Assembly: GCA_026260175.1 (NCBI GenBank)
Contig: JAKCWW010000727.1
Location: 441 to 64,440 of the forward strand
Length of the DNA: 64,000 bases
Direction of reading: 5' to 3'
DNA from: Reticulitermes lucifugus
Lineage: Eukaryota; Arthropoda; Insecta; Blattodea; Rhinotermitidae
A program made the position numbers and the translations under genes. Shown here piece after piece: positions 47,793-59,649 of this stretch. The notes under the pieces are model-generated. The model made no database searches. It was not told the origin of the DNA and saw only the letters and a list, made by a program, of their open reading frames with translations. Position 1 is the stretch's first letter. Each line of letters opens with the position of its first letter.

Positions 47793-48281
47793 TTAAATTT
47801 AGCTTGATATTGTATATACCGTGCAACATTATGATAATATAGTACTTACATAACCAACATTTATTGCACAAAAATATAACTAATTTAGTTTTTCACATAA
47901 CCCTATATATGTTTCGGTCCAAAATGGGCCATCATCAGGGGTTGCTGGTTTTTAGGCTTTCACTTGTGCACTTCCTTTGGTGTTGTTAAAAACATGTAAT
48001 GTGAGGTTTTGTTGGTATCATGGTTTAGAACACTGAAACACTAAGCACTATACTTATTTGTTGACGTTGTGGTAGGTTGTCCTATCGTTGGAAGTAAGAA
48101 GCTGCCGGGAGGTTGACCGTAGATGGAGTCGAACTAGGAACCTGTTGTAGTGCCGCGTTCTGACGGACGTGGTGTTCCCTGCGATTATGTATCCCACCCA
48201 ACCAGCAATGACAAGAACTAAACAATGTTACATTTTTGTGCAATAAATGTTGGTTATGTAAGTACTATATTAAATTTAGCT
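47793..48281. mobile_element. Fold-back Penelope-like element E
   Basis: Perfect 41-bp inverted arms at 47835-47875 and 48232-48272 (tagtacttacataaccaaca.. and complement). A 12-bp target-site duplication ttaaatttagct lies at 47793-47804 and 48270-48281. About 32 extra bases (47805-47836) precede the left arm and resemble those of element C (shared accgtgca). The left arm carries a nearly complete hammerhead-like motif; in the right arm the ribozyme is deleted (gcaa joins tgacaagaactaaac). The interior holds a B-box-like agttcgactcc on minus (near 48128) but no RT. Confidence 0.7.
47899..47943 (-). ncRNA. Hammerhead-like motif, best-preserved core
   Basis: Minus strand: stem I aaccc pairs perfectly with gggtt across the core; intact CTGATGA (plus 47932-47938); extra T; stem II ggccc/ggacc with one mismatch and loop attttt-like; intact GAAA (plus 47911-47915); stem III weak (acatatat, C-A mismatch); cleavage triplet AUA. 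Both conserved boxes are intact, unlike most copies here. Confidence 0.6.
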
Positions 48282-48284
48282 GTT

Positions 48285-48665
48285 CACTAACTGTTCTTTA
48301 CAAAATTATACATAAATGATGGCCGTTCTTCTTCGATACATTACGTGCATTGCCATATATGGCCTACGTACAAGGCACACGAATATAACAGATACGTATT
48401 TCACATCAGTGGAAATGTCGTTCTGCAGTGTAAACATTTTAAAGTACTGTGGTCACTATACACATCACCTGCACCAACAATAAAACACTGCGTTATCCCC
48501 ACACAGTAGATTGACACTACGTTCTCTAGTTCATATTATTGTCGCAACATAAGCCGATTATTTCCCTGAACAGCACTAAGCGGCTTGTCTTTGCAGTGGG
48601 TATTGCGAGTGTTCATTATGCGGTAGTAATCAAATTTTAAATTGTCACTTGGAGGCCATGTTACG
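48285..48665. other. No gene recognised
   Basis: AT-rich; nothing identified. An acceptor-like cttgtctttgcag ends at 48596 but no exon can be defined. Confidence 0.45.
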
Positions 48666-48669
48666 TCCT

Positions 48670-48790
48670 GGGCAATTCCGTTTGGAATTTGTGGTGGGTA
48701 AAGGGTTACGGCAAAGATTTTTCTCCGAGCAGTTCAGTTTTTCCCTGGCAGTGACATTCCACCAATGATGCATGCTCAAGTTCACATTAA
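48670..48790 (+). mobile_element. SINE fragment, family 3
   Basis: ttggaatttgtggtgggtaaagg..acggcaaagatttttctccg..gttcagtttttccctggca..cattccacca matches the body of the family 3 SINE at 58215-58424 (gtggggtttgtgatgaacaa.., ggttttccccgg.., ttccacc). The tRNA-like head is not recognisable, so an old, 5'-eroded copy. Confidence 0.5.
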
Positions 48791-51700
48791 TGCTGCTCTT
48801 ACCAGAGGGACAATCGGGCGAAGACTGGGACTTACAGACAAAGCATTATCCTTCTGAATGTCGGTAAGCACTGGGCAGAAAAGTAGGCATATTTTACTTT
48901 GCGTTTCACAGCTTTTGTTACAGTAATATACTTTTTGTTTTAGTGCAAATTATGGATATCATAATTTTCAATCATACAAAGACTTCGAGAATTGTAAGTT
49001 AGTCGCTTGATTTTGTATACAAGCGTGTACCGATACGGGAAATCAGGCTGTTTTACACCTATACTCAGTCAAAGAAGTGTTTGTTGCCAAAACCTAATAC
49101 GAGCCAATATCCTGCAATTGTATAGGGGATAAACGTCAACCTGACTTCTTATTTGTGAATTTTCCTCTTCAAATTCTTGGTTTAAGGTCGTAAGGAGACT
49201 AAAAACCTAAAAATTCTGTATGCTCCATAAAAGCGCTGGCCAATTTAGTGTCCCTTTGCTAGTCTTAAAATGATTTTTTGGGTTACTTTTATTATATTGA
49301 AAAATGGAGGAACTGAAATAGTAGGGTCCTTCATTCCACAAATTTTACTTCATGACTGAACATCACCATTGCAGGGAGAGCAAATGGAACGAAAATAGTC
49401 TGGAATATAAAAACATACGCTCAATGCAACATGACAATTCTGATTCTAGAGCCTATCACAGCATTCTTAAAGAAGGTCTAATCATTTTTAAAGTTCATCG
49501 AAGGAAGTGTAAAGGGTATTTTAAATTTCTAAAACCGACATTAATTTAATACATCCGAGTAACAAAGACTAAATGAAATAAACGAAAGAAGGTAAAATAA
49601 ACCTCAATCCTGCCAAATGCAGTTCCAACATTTTAAGTTGTGTAAAATATGACATGGAGGCCTATTTGTTCTATATAATAGGCTGTTCTTTTCTGAAACT
49701 TGATGACTCGAGTTGTGGAAACTTTTCGTTTTTAGTGCCCTCCCTTTAAACTGAGTCCTTACAGTGCGAATATTGAATGTGAACGCGTAATATCTTATAC
49801 CAATGTGCGTGGCTGTTACAGAAAGGCGACGAGAGATTTTTGGCTTTCTTCTACAATCTAATAAAGAGTCCGGAGTCTTCAGAGCACTTCAAGAACCACT
49901 GACCCATGCAATATTTCCTTTATTATCACTATTCCCTACTTTCTTCTAAATAAGTCTTATAGAATAGAACTCTATATTGGAAAAGAGACTAAAAGAAAAA
50001 TTTGAATATTTCAGTATGAGTGCAAAAACAATTAGTCAAAACCCTGAATACATTATTGTAAGTTACTTAATCGGTTTTGCCTTCTGAAGATAAAATTTCC
50101 AGTAAAGAATAATGAAAACATAAAACAATTATCTGCCAAGAGTTAACATGAATTCAAATTTTGCAACTACTGTCGTGGTTTTCAAAATTATTTTGTTGCT
50201 TCACTTTTGCACAGACAAAAACAGTGGTAGTAATGTTCACGATAGGATGATAATTATAGTAATTTAAAAGAAGATGCAGCGACGTATCTCATATGCATGG
50301 AAGGGCTTGTGACTACCGCAAGTAGAATATTAAACTACCTACAAACGCACTCTCATGATGAATTTAAATCACCAAGAATATTACAGTTGCAATGTATGAA
50401 CAAATCCTGTGGTATTTATGTTATGAATTTCACGACATCTTCGAAAGCATTTCAGGTTGGGTGAATTTTTTAACACTTTACGAAGAAGTGTACTGCGGTT
50501 TTAAATTAGTGGCTGATTCAAATAGTTCATCAAAATAAAATTCTAACAAGGTATTTTTTTGCTTTTCATTCTGTATTGACATTAAAATTTATAGTAACAT
50601 AGTTCCGCGTCTATGACCAATAAAACCGTGATAATTAATCCCTTGAAATGTTTTTCTCAAACCCACTGCTGTGGTGCATTATAAACATTTACGGAGTAAG
50701 ACAAACTACACTTGAGGCAACAAAATTTACCTTTTAAGTACATTTGCAATTCAGACTAACAAAATTAATTACGGATAACTTGTTATTTGCCTGTTTACAG
50801 ATATTTTCACACTAACAGCGTGACAGGTGTTGCAAATATCATAGAAATAACATGTTGGTATTCTGTCCTATTGACAGATGTCAGGATTTGGGTTCCACAC
50901 TCTTTCAATTGCTTGAATGTACCGAGAACCGTGTTTGTGCTCTGACCCCTCCCGTAATTTAATGTTTAATGTGGCCTGCTGTCAAAGTCAGACTGCATTC
51001 CTATTCCCAGGCATTTTGTATGCCCGACATGCAAAAGCAATGTGGCTTTTTTTCGCTTTCTCCAAACAAAACAGACCAATCGCAGAGCTTTCTGTTATAA
51101 ATCACAATATCGACACCCTGGTCAGCCGGGACTGGAATGATGTTGCTGTATTTTGTGCATGGTACCTAAAGGAGTAAAGACAGCACGAAGGAAATCTTTT
51201 CTTACACTAGTAGGGAGGGTGGTTTAGAAATAAACACTAACAAATATGCTTTACCTTCATGTCAAGTTACTACCTTGCAAGTGAAAATTAATAATTAAAT
51301 GACAGCCAACAAATTTCGTAAAATACGACAAAGTATATAAATATTTGTGAATGGCAGTAGTAAAACATATTTACACCTATCAGTTAATCCAGGGAATTAT
51401 TGGTAATTTTGAATTCAGTAGGAACCGAGTTATTGTGCATTACTCAGAAGGGATTAAAACTCAACATTTCTTTTCAGTCTTGCCAGCATTTATAAAAAAG
51501 ATATCCCCAACGTTGGTAATATTATAAAATAGTCTCCAGTAGGGCTACGAACACTTTTAAAGACAGTTTCAAATACAAAAAAAGTAGCTCTTAACATTTT
51601 ATATTTCCCGTTATAATTTCAAGACAAGTTTCTAACTTTACATTACACGTACATACACTTTTCAACACTCTGACAATCTGCACATATTGCTATGTACTAG

Positions 51701-54700
51701 CAAATACACGTCATCTGATGCACTTGACACAGTTCGCGAAGCGCTATATTTCTTTAGTACAGCTTAATTTATATCGTTCTACAGAGTTACGTCTTTCTTA
51801 CAAATACGCTGCAGACTGCTCGGAGAAGGAAATAACATATTTGTCTTCCAGAAGCAATTCCACTCTGTGCTACATGCAACTATATTAAATCACTTTTTAC
51901 AAAACGAGGGACCGAAAATCGCTGTCTATTTTGCTAATATACGCTGAGCTGACTTTACATATTTTGAAGGTACCGGAATAAAATCTCTTCAGGTTATTAT
52001 AGCGTAACTGAAAAGTCTCATACTGACATAATATACTGAAATAGGCGCCAATGTCTTCCTGCTATTTTATTCTCATTAGCCTACAATGTACACGTTAGGG
52101 AAAATTGTTTTTATCACCCCAATTCATGTATAACGTTATTAAAAAGGAGGAGATTTTACTATTTGCATAAGGATTTAAGGCAGGCCATAAAAATTCCACA
52201 GGGTTCAAAACTTTCATATTCATAATTTGCCTGCTAATTTTTAATTTATGATATATGTACACCCCAACGGTTACATATCATTAAAAAACATAAGAACGAA
52301 ACAGATACAGTACGAGGCTTTATGATATGTGGAGTCACTATAGTTGACTTCGACATCAACAAATGTTTATGATTATCTACGAAATTGTTTATCCCACATT
52401 CCTTTAAACAGTTTACACCATTTTTATTTAGTGGATAAGGCCATGACTGAGTTCGAACGTAATTCACAACAGGTAGTTAGTGAAGTAAAATGTTCGCTAT
52501 TTAAGCTACTAACTCGAAGGATATAAGTACAGCAGCACTCTAATTCTATTTTCACTTCAGCAATCCTCTTGGTTGGTACTTAGGTAAGGTAACACACAAA
52601 AGAGAGTTTAATTATCTGCAAAAGACGCATATCAGCAACATCTGATTAGTCAGTTTCACACTTCGGCCACTGTAGCTCAGGCTGGATACGTCTCATTTAA
52701 TATAGTACATAGCCTACAATTGGGTTGCTCCTCCGATACAGTATCGTGATGGCATAAAAGAAACATTCCTACACTCGTTTCCGCTTTACAAAGGCTACTT
52801 CAGCCGAACCCCTAACTCAAATCTTATCATATCGTATTTTCCCTAGTCTCCGTGGAATCAAACTCCCGTCGTCGAACTGTCACTTTTAATTTTAACATAA
52901 TTTAAAATTTCGTAATTAGTTTCTGTGACAAATATCTCGAAGTAAGCCAGAGTAAAAATATAATATGTATCCGGTAGTTCCAGTGCGAAGATATCACATC
53001 CACGGAAGTCCTAGATAATCAACACAGCATTTGCTGTTTGTGTATGACGTTTACCTGAAGTATGAGTCCCAAACATACATAGTATAAATATCTGTGCAGT
53101 GTTAAGGCCAGTAGAGTTGTCCAGTGTATTTCCCTCTTTGCATAACTGATTTTCTTTTTGTATTAAGTCTTGTTATTTCTCCAGCCTAAACTGTTAGTTG
53201 AATCGCATAGCGTTCATTTCTTATTATAATGTTAGTGGTGTCATGTGACAGAGTATAAAACTTCTAACACTGTTTAAACTCTCAAAATTTCGAGAGAGTG
53301 AATTTATGTTAGTTTACTGTTAATAATACTATGAGCGAGAGAATGAGATTTGCTACACTGCTCTTGTCTGAAATGCCAGTCTCTTTTGCATAATTGTTAT
53401 ATTACAGTGTGCCTTTCTGTAAGAATTTTATTACTCTGGACCATATTTAATACAACTCCTACTTGGTGTTCTTCTGTTACAAGCTTATTCTTACAATTGA
53501 AAAATTCTTGTACGTCGCATCTATAAATCGCAAACCAGCCATAGCGTGTTCCAGTACTACATAATTGTCAATAATGCGTGTTTGATATAAGCCTTTCTTC
53601 GGTTTGGTAGCGCTAATTCTTAGAACAATGTCACAGTTTTCCCTTTTTTCATTACTGTTAATTCTCCTTTTAATGTTATAAACGATATTTTCTGCTGCAG
53701 TCTTAGGTGTCAAATGCGTGCTATAAAATTTCTGTGTTACTTTACGGTTAGTATCGTCGTGTGCCGGGGTATGAGATATCCTGAACTGCTGCAGCCAGTG
53801 CTAAGCTTCATCAATCACATGGCTCTTGCTCTCAAAGGAGCCTCTGTGAGAAGAAGAATTTATTAGGCAGGAACGAGACAGAGAATCGGATGGATGAAGT
53901 CGGCTACACTGAAAATTCCAAAGATAATGTTACCTTTTTCCTAGTTTCGCGAATCCTTTAAAAGCTGCAGTCATCACGTGCCAGAATAATTTTTTACCTT
54001 CTGATCCATGTCCAAGCTCATCTTTCCGCAAGATAACAAGGAATATTTCCGGATGAATTGGCTGGTAGACCAACGTAAATTTCAAGCGTTACGTGCCGGT
54101 AAATATAATTAGTATTTGAAAACGAAACTTTCAAACGGGCCGAAATTTACCCTATATGCCGCAAAACACAAAGGGTTTTAGAGAGATATGGGCAAAGTAA
54201 CCGAAACTCTTTAAACGTTTGGGCAGGAAATACGTTTACATATCATAATTTCGTAACCTAAGATCGTGCGAAAATTGTGATCACACCAGGGGAATTCTTC
54301 GTCGGGAGATTATCATGTTTTCAGCGATGAATCAAAATTTCAGCGGACACAAATTTAAATACATTGTGAGGTGTGAAAAGTTGTAAGATGATGGCTGACA
54401 ATACCAGGATATGAACAGGGAATAGAAAAGCCCTCTCCACGGAATAAAAATGCCTCAGTTAAGTGCGACGACAATGTGAAATATTAGCGGGATAGGAGCG
54501 CAGTTACATCTGACATATTCTGATCAAGAGACAAATATAAAGAACGTAGTTCTTTAATATCTATTTATATAGAATCAGGGCGCAAAGGAGAAAAAATTAA
54601 AAATATATTTTTACTGCAGTGAATTTAAAAATCACACGTAGACTTAAAATGGATGAAAAATTAATAAAACTTGTCACTCGTCAATTTAGAGTAAAATATT

Positions 54701-55215
54701 AAGTTGTGAACGTCTTTCGTATAATTCTATTTCTAAATATAGAAACCAATTAAAAGTAGGTTTCATACATTTTATGCAAAATAAAATATTTTATGTCCTA
54801 TAGGCACATCATATATTCGCATGTTTTCGATTCGGAAAAGTTAATCACTTCTATAGCAATATTCAAGAAGAGTTTTCAAATGTGTGTACAGTCATACCGC
54901 CAATCATTTTTTAAGTATATATATTTAATTTTAAAAAATATAGAAAGGTTACCATGTAAGCATTCGCTCTACAGAACAATGTAAGACATTTAAATATAAA
55001 AGGGTTCAAAGCGTTTTCTTTCTTTCTTCAAAACCTGCAAGTTAAAATTTTAATTCGTTACGTAAAATATGTTTATTTAATATTACAATATAATGCCATG
55101 GAGGATTGCCTATCGTCTGCTATTCACATTTACTTCTGAAGTAGTTAATTCCATAAAATTCGGGAAAAGTTTTTACTAACTTAAGAAGAACGGCTCTGCC
55201 ATGTAGTTACTTATT
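48791..55215. other. Long stretch without recognisable genes
   Basis: AT-rich throughout. 52668-52695 (gccactgtagctcaggctgg) is an isolated tRNA A-box-like SINE fragment. 52848-52866 on minus resembles a B box. The least AT-rich block, 50880-51180, carries an 86-codon frame (50917-51177, +) of unknown nature. 53760-54130 is also GC-richer without recognised content. Confidence 0.4.
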
Positions 55216-55218
55216 AGT

Positions 55219-55425
55219 TAGCCAGGCGGGGGTATGACGGTCAGTCAGTCACCCAGTCAGCAATATATTCACTTACTAATTAGTTACTTAGGAAATTAGA
55301 TATTTAGTCACTATGTCAGTCAGTCAGTCAGTCAGTGTTTTAGTTAGTCTGTTAGTCAGTTGATTAGTTAGTCACTTAGTCATTAGCTAGACGGTTAGCA
55401 ACTTATTTAGCCAGTTATTTCCTAC
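55219..55425. repeat. Degenerate (TTAG/TCAG)n tetranucleotide tract
   Basis: About 200 bp built from agtt, agtc and acttag units, with a pure (GTCA)5 core near 55315-55338. Same two units as at 3568-3640. Confidence 0.85.
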
Positions 55426-55429
55426 AGAC

Positions 55430-57060
55430 AGATATCAAATCTAAATAACTGGTAAACATTTAAAATTGCGCATCCCCGCCATATTTGTTTTTGCTTATTT
55501 CTAAATGCTACTTCAACATTATAAGGAATATGTATGAGCTCTCTCAGTATCAAATTACATAACCCCACCTACAATAGCAATTTACCAATCGTTATCAAAC
55601 TGAAACTTATAAACAAACTGCTAAACCAACATTATTCAATTACACAATCTACTAAAAAAACTTTAAAAATGTAGCATAATTTAAAAATATGTCTCCATAT
55701 ATCGAAACAGGACCATTATTAGGTTGCTTAAATTTTACTAACAAAATTGAATTTTTTAATGATCACAGCAAATTTCGTAAAAATCTATCAAATATTGCCA
55801 ATTTCATTGTGCGGGGAACAGAGACAAAACACGCAAAGGCTTTTCTTTCTTAGGAAAAACAAAGAAATTTAATAAGAAAAGCACGGCAAAGATCGAAATA
55901 CAAATATCGCTTGGCTATATTACAAAGGAATGTACTATGTCTGAACGTGGAACAAAATAACACTGACTTTCGAGAACAAACTCCACACAACGGTCTGGAA
56001 GTTCAAATTCATTGAGTTTAAAATTACAGTGTACTTTTAAGACGCACTGTTTACATTAAAAATACCTAAAAGGCTTAATAGAAGCTGTAACAAATTGATT
56101 CGCAGTTACGTAAAAGAAAGTTGAGTACACAGATGTCCCATAATTTGCGTAAAGAAATGAAACCCAGTTTCATCCCTGTAAATTATTAATTTAATGAAAC
56201 CATTGCAGTTACTTAAACCTGTACAATGGCTATCCTCTCCGTATCCATATCTGTATAAAACTGGTGAACCTTGGGATTTGAAAACTTCTTTCAAACTGAA
56301 GAGTCTATGTCGCTGGAGATATAAAGAGAGCAAAACTTTGTTTCAGAATGGTAAAAAGAATTTTTGCAGAGTTTACTGAAGATATTTAAATAGTCATTTT
56401 ATAATACAACATTATTATTGTACAGCAATACGATACACGCAGATTTCTAATTACTTTAAAATAAACATGTCCATGCATATTCTGCTCATTGTATGAAGTC
56501 AAGCCTTGCATTTTTATGAGAAAATCATGAGTTCAAAAAAATGCGAGACAATGAGAAAAAAAACGGTCGTTTTAAAATGTAAGCACTAAAATTAATTACA
56601 CGGTCATTAAACCTAAGACGAATGCATTAGTTTAAAAGAGAAGCCGACTTTGAATTAGGATTCACAAAAGCAGGTCACTTCAAACAGGACAGACGAAGGA
56701 GAAATTCTCGATTTAACACAGTGGTTTCTAAGTCGTATCAGAATAAGAGAAAAAGGAGGGCGAAGGCTGTGGAAAATGTTGATCGTAATGACGATGCTAC
56801 AACCGAAAGACTAGATGAAGAAGAGTTGCTAAAGTTGCTAAATCAGGCACACAACTTTGTCCTGACTACGCGTATTCTATCATGCATTGCATAGCAGAGA
56901 AAGGTACAATAAAAAGCTGAATTTTGAAGAAACTAGTTATAAATATAATTAATTTTTCATTGCTTCTTTAAGACTCTCACACCAGAAGAAACACAAATTA
57001 CTTCGTATATTATTAAACGATTCTTTATCAAGTGCACAGATCCGAAAAAAGGTACCTTTA
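55430..57060. other. No gene recognised
   Basis: AT-rich; complementary frames at 56106-56379 are not assignable. Confidence 0.5.
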
Positions 57061-57062
57061 GA

Positions 57063-57284
57063 TTTTTTTTTTGTATGGCTCGACAGCCCTATATAGGCCT
57101 GGGCCTCCTCGTTTCGTCGAGGCTTCANNNNNNNNNNNNNNNNNNNNNNNNNNNNNNNNNNNNNNNNNNNNNNNNNNCTCACAAGAGAGAGACATCCATG
57201 CCCCCGGTGGGATTCGAACCCACGATCCTAGTAAGCGAGCCGTCGAAGACCCACGCCTTAGACCTCACGGCCACTGGGATCGGC
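57063..57284 (-). mobile_element. tRNA-derived SINE, family 1, interrupted by gap
   Basis: Minus-strand copy: head at 57284 (gccgatcccagtggccgtga), B box gggttcgaatccc (plus 57211-57223), body lost in 50 Ns (57128-57177), 3' end cctatatagggctgtcgagc and a T-run (57063-57072), i.e. antisense poly-A. Confidence 0.85.
57128..57177. other. 50-N assembly gap
   Basis: Placeholder-sized gap inside the minus-strand SINE; a second copy in opposite orientation starts 48 bp beyond its head. Confidence 0.9.
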
Positions 57285-57331
57285 TAGAAAGAGATATTAT
57301 CGGAGGGAAATAGAGCAATTGAAATTTCATG

Positions 57332-57530
57332 AGCCCATCCCGGTGACCGTGCGGTCTAGGCGTGGATCTGCGGCCACTTACTTGCTGGGATTGTGGGTTC
57401 GAATCCCGCCGGGGGCATGGATGTCTGTCTGTTGTGAATGTTGTGCGTTGTAAGGTAGATGTCTCTGCGACGGGCTGATTAGTCGTCCAGAGGAGTCCTA
57501 CTGAGTATTGTGTGTTTCCTTGAGTGTCAT
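57332..57530 (+). mobile_element. tRNA-derived SINE, family 1, 3' truncated
   Basis: Head gcccatcccggtgaccgtgc (57332), B box gggttcgaatccc (57393-57405), body through gaggagtcctactgagt, then identity fades near 57530. Lies head-to-head with the preceding copy. Confidence 0.8.
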
Positions 57531-57534
57531 AAGA

Positions 57535-58212
57535 TGTAAAACTGACACTCTACACTTACAATTATTGCGTAGAAGAGGTAAGACTAAGAAAAACAAGAAA
57601 TGTCTTGATATTTCGTTTCTTCTTATCTACATTATGCTCACCTATTGTATCAGCAGTGAGGATAAAATGGGTATTATAAAGCAAATTGTCTTCAGTGCTG
57701 TTTCTGGTTAAGAGTAAGAAATTACTCGTAATTTTATTTACTTACGCATTCACCATTTATATAAACGCTTCAGTTTAATGCTACTCGCTATCAAGTAAGA
57801 CCTAGTGACGTACAGAAAAACACGACCTGTCATTTTTTCCTTAATTTATGCCTTTCACGTCTGTCATTCCATAATCTATCAAGTATATTTATAAAGTACT
57901 ATGATGTCCAACAAAGAAGGCGAAATTGCTCGTACATAAGAAATATTTTAAATTGTCCGTCTAATCAAAACTGGATATATTTATCCAGCTTTCGTAAAGT
58001 AGATTCTGGTCAAATCAGTGTGTTAACAAAGCCGCTTTAACATTGCTTTTATTTTCATCTCGTACAATTTAACATAAATAGAAAATGGGCTTCAATAAGT
58101 AATGCTTTACAAACTTATCAATCGATGGTGCCTTTAAATAACACACGTAACATTTCACTACACGAGTCCAAATCAGAAACTAAAAAAGCACTGCTGCCTT
58201 GAGGCTTATTTT
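57535..58212. other. No gene recognised
   Basis: AT-rich; nothing identified. Confidence 0.5.
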
Positions 58213-58214
58213 AC

Positions 58215-58424
58215 AACCCTGTGATGAAGATAATGTTTTCCGTTTTTCCGTGTAATGGAGCACCGGTGGAATGAAATTGACCGGGGAAAACCGAAGTACT
58301 CCGGGGAAAACCTGTCCCAGTGCCACTTTGTTCATCACAAACCCCACATGAACTGACCCGGGATCGAACCCCGGTCGCCGCGGTGAGAGGCCGGCGACTA
58401 ACCGCCTGAGCCATGACACGGTCC
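58215..58424 (-). mobile_element. tRNA-derived SINE, family 3
   Basis: On minus: ggaccgtgtcatggctcagg (A box tggctcaggcgg), B box gggttcgatcccg (plus 58360-58372), then catgtggggtttgtgatgaa, ..ggttttccccggagtac, ..ttcattccaccgg, ending cttcatcacaggg. Overlapping spurious frames on the same strand come from this element. Widespread SINE type in arthropods by recollection. Confidence 0.8.
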
Positions 58425-58429
58425 TATAT

Positions 58430-59645
58430 CCAGAGTTAATTATAATCATTAAAGATCAAACTGCTTCTCATTGAAAACTGAAAAAGTATTCAAGTTCATA
58501 GGAAATATTCCACCGACAATCCACACTCATATTTACTTACCTAACTTCGTTGCTATATACTCTAAAATACTAGTAACACTGCTAATTAAACAAGAAGGGA
58601 GAAGTCAATAAAACAAGTGGATCAAAACTGCTTACGAGCAGTAATATAATGATAGAAATGCGAAGGCTTCTTTGTGACCCATAGATACTTGTCGACATAT
58701 AATCGATATTCGAACTTACCTGCGCTTTGTTTCAGTTGGAATAAAATTATAAATAGAGCAATTCCTCAGTTTACGAGCTTAATTCTTTCTTCGAAAAGGG
58801 AATTTAGTTTTCCATTACTTCCGCCATAATTACAATTTAACTGGTTCCGGAAGTCAAATGTTCCCACCCAAATACAAAACGTTCTTCGTAACAAAACTCA
58901 TATAAAGTACTGAATTATGAAAATAATAACAGTTACATTCAATTATCACATTCTTTTTAATTATTTTGTGCATAAATATCATTTACAACAACAAAGTTGT
59001 GTGGAAATGCATAAAACTTAGGTACAATCCTAACTACAATATGATACACAAAAACATCCTAAGATTAAAGGTTTGAAAAATTATTAACGAGGAGAAAAAA
59101 CAATAAGACAGGCTGCGATCCTGCTGCAACTGCGTAGAGTGCTTAGGGAATTTCTGACCTTCTGCATATTCGGAAAGTTTCGCAAAAGACAACAGCCGAG
59201 AACAGGTGCTGGGAAGAACCATCGGTTTGCGAAAGAATGGAGTTTGTTCCTGTAAGCGAAGACTGCCTCGTAAACTGAGAGCAAGTAGTCATGTGTGCAA
59301 GTCAGATACGCGAAAACTCGCAAAATACATGCTCGTATACCGAGAGGTTACGGTAGTTTTCTCTGGAGGAATACTGTTCGTACTTCTTATTTGTTAATGT
59401 GAAATCGATTCTAATATTTCCAACTGACAGATATGTAGGTTAAATTTATGTGAAGGATAGCCAGAAATTTCAAAGCGCACTGCCAGGACCGAAATTAAAG
59501 TAGTAGCACAGTTTTCGGCCAGCAAGAGTCGTAGTGACGCCACCTTCTGTGCCAATTTACTGACAGAGCTATAAGATTCTTCTTTGCTTCTAAGCAGTCG
59601 TTTATTTGTGTGCGTATTTAAGTGGAGTCAGCGACTAAGGTCTGA
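58430..59645. other. No gene recognised
   Basis: AT-rich; short frames at 59034-59397 on both strands overlap each other and are unassigned. Confidence 0.5.
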
Positions 59646-59649
59646 TTTA

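Noticed and set aside
47554-47871. 105-codon open frame on the minus strand
   Set aside because: Runs into the left arm and extra segment of fold-back element E; no domain.
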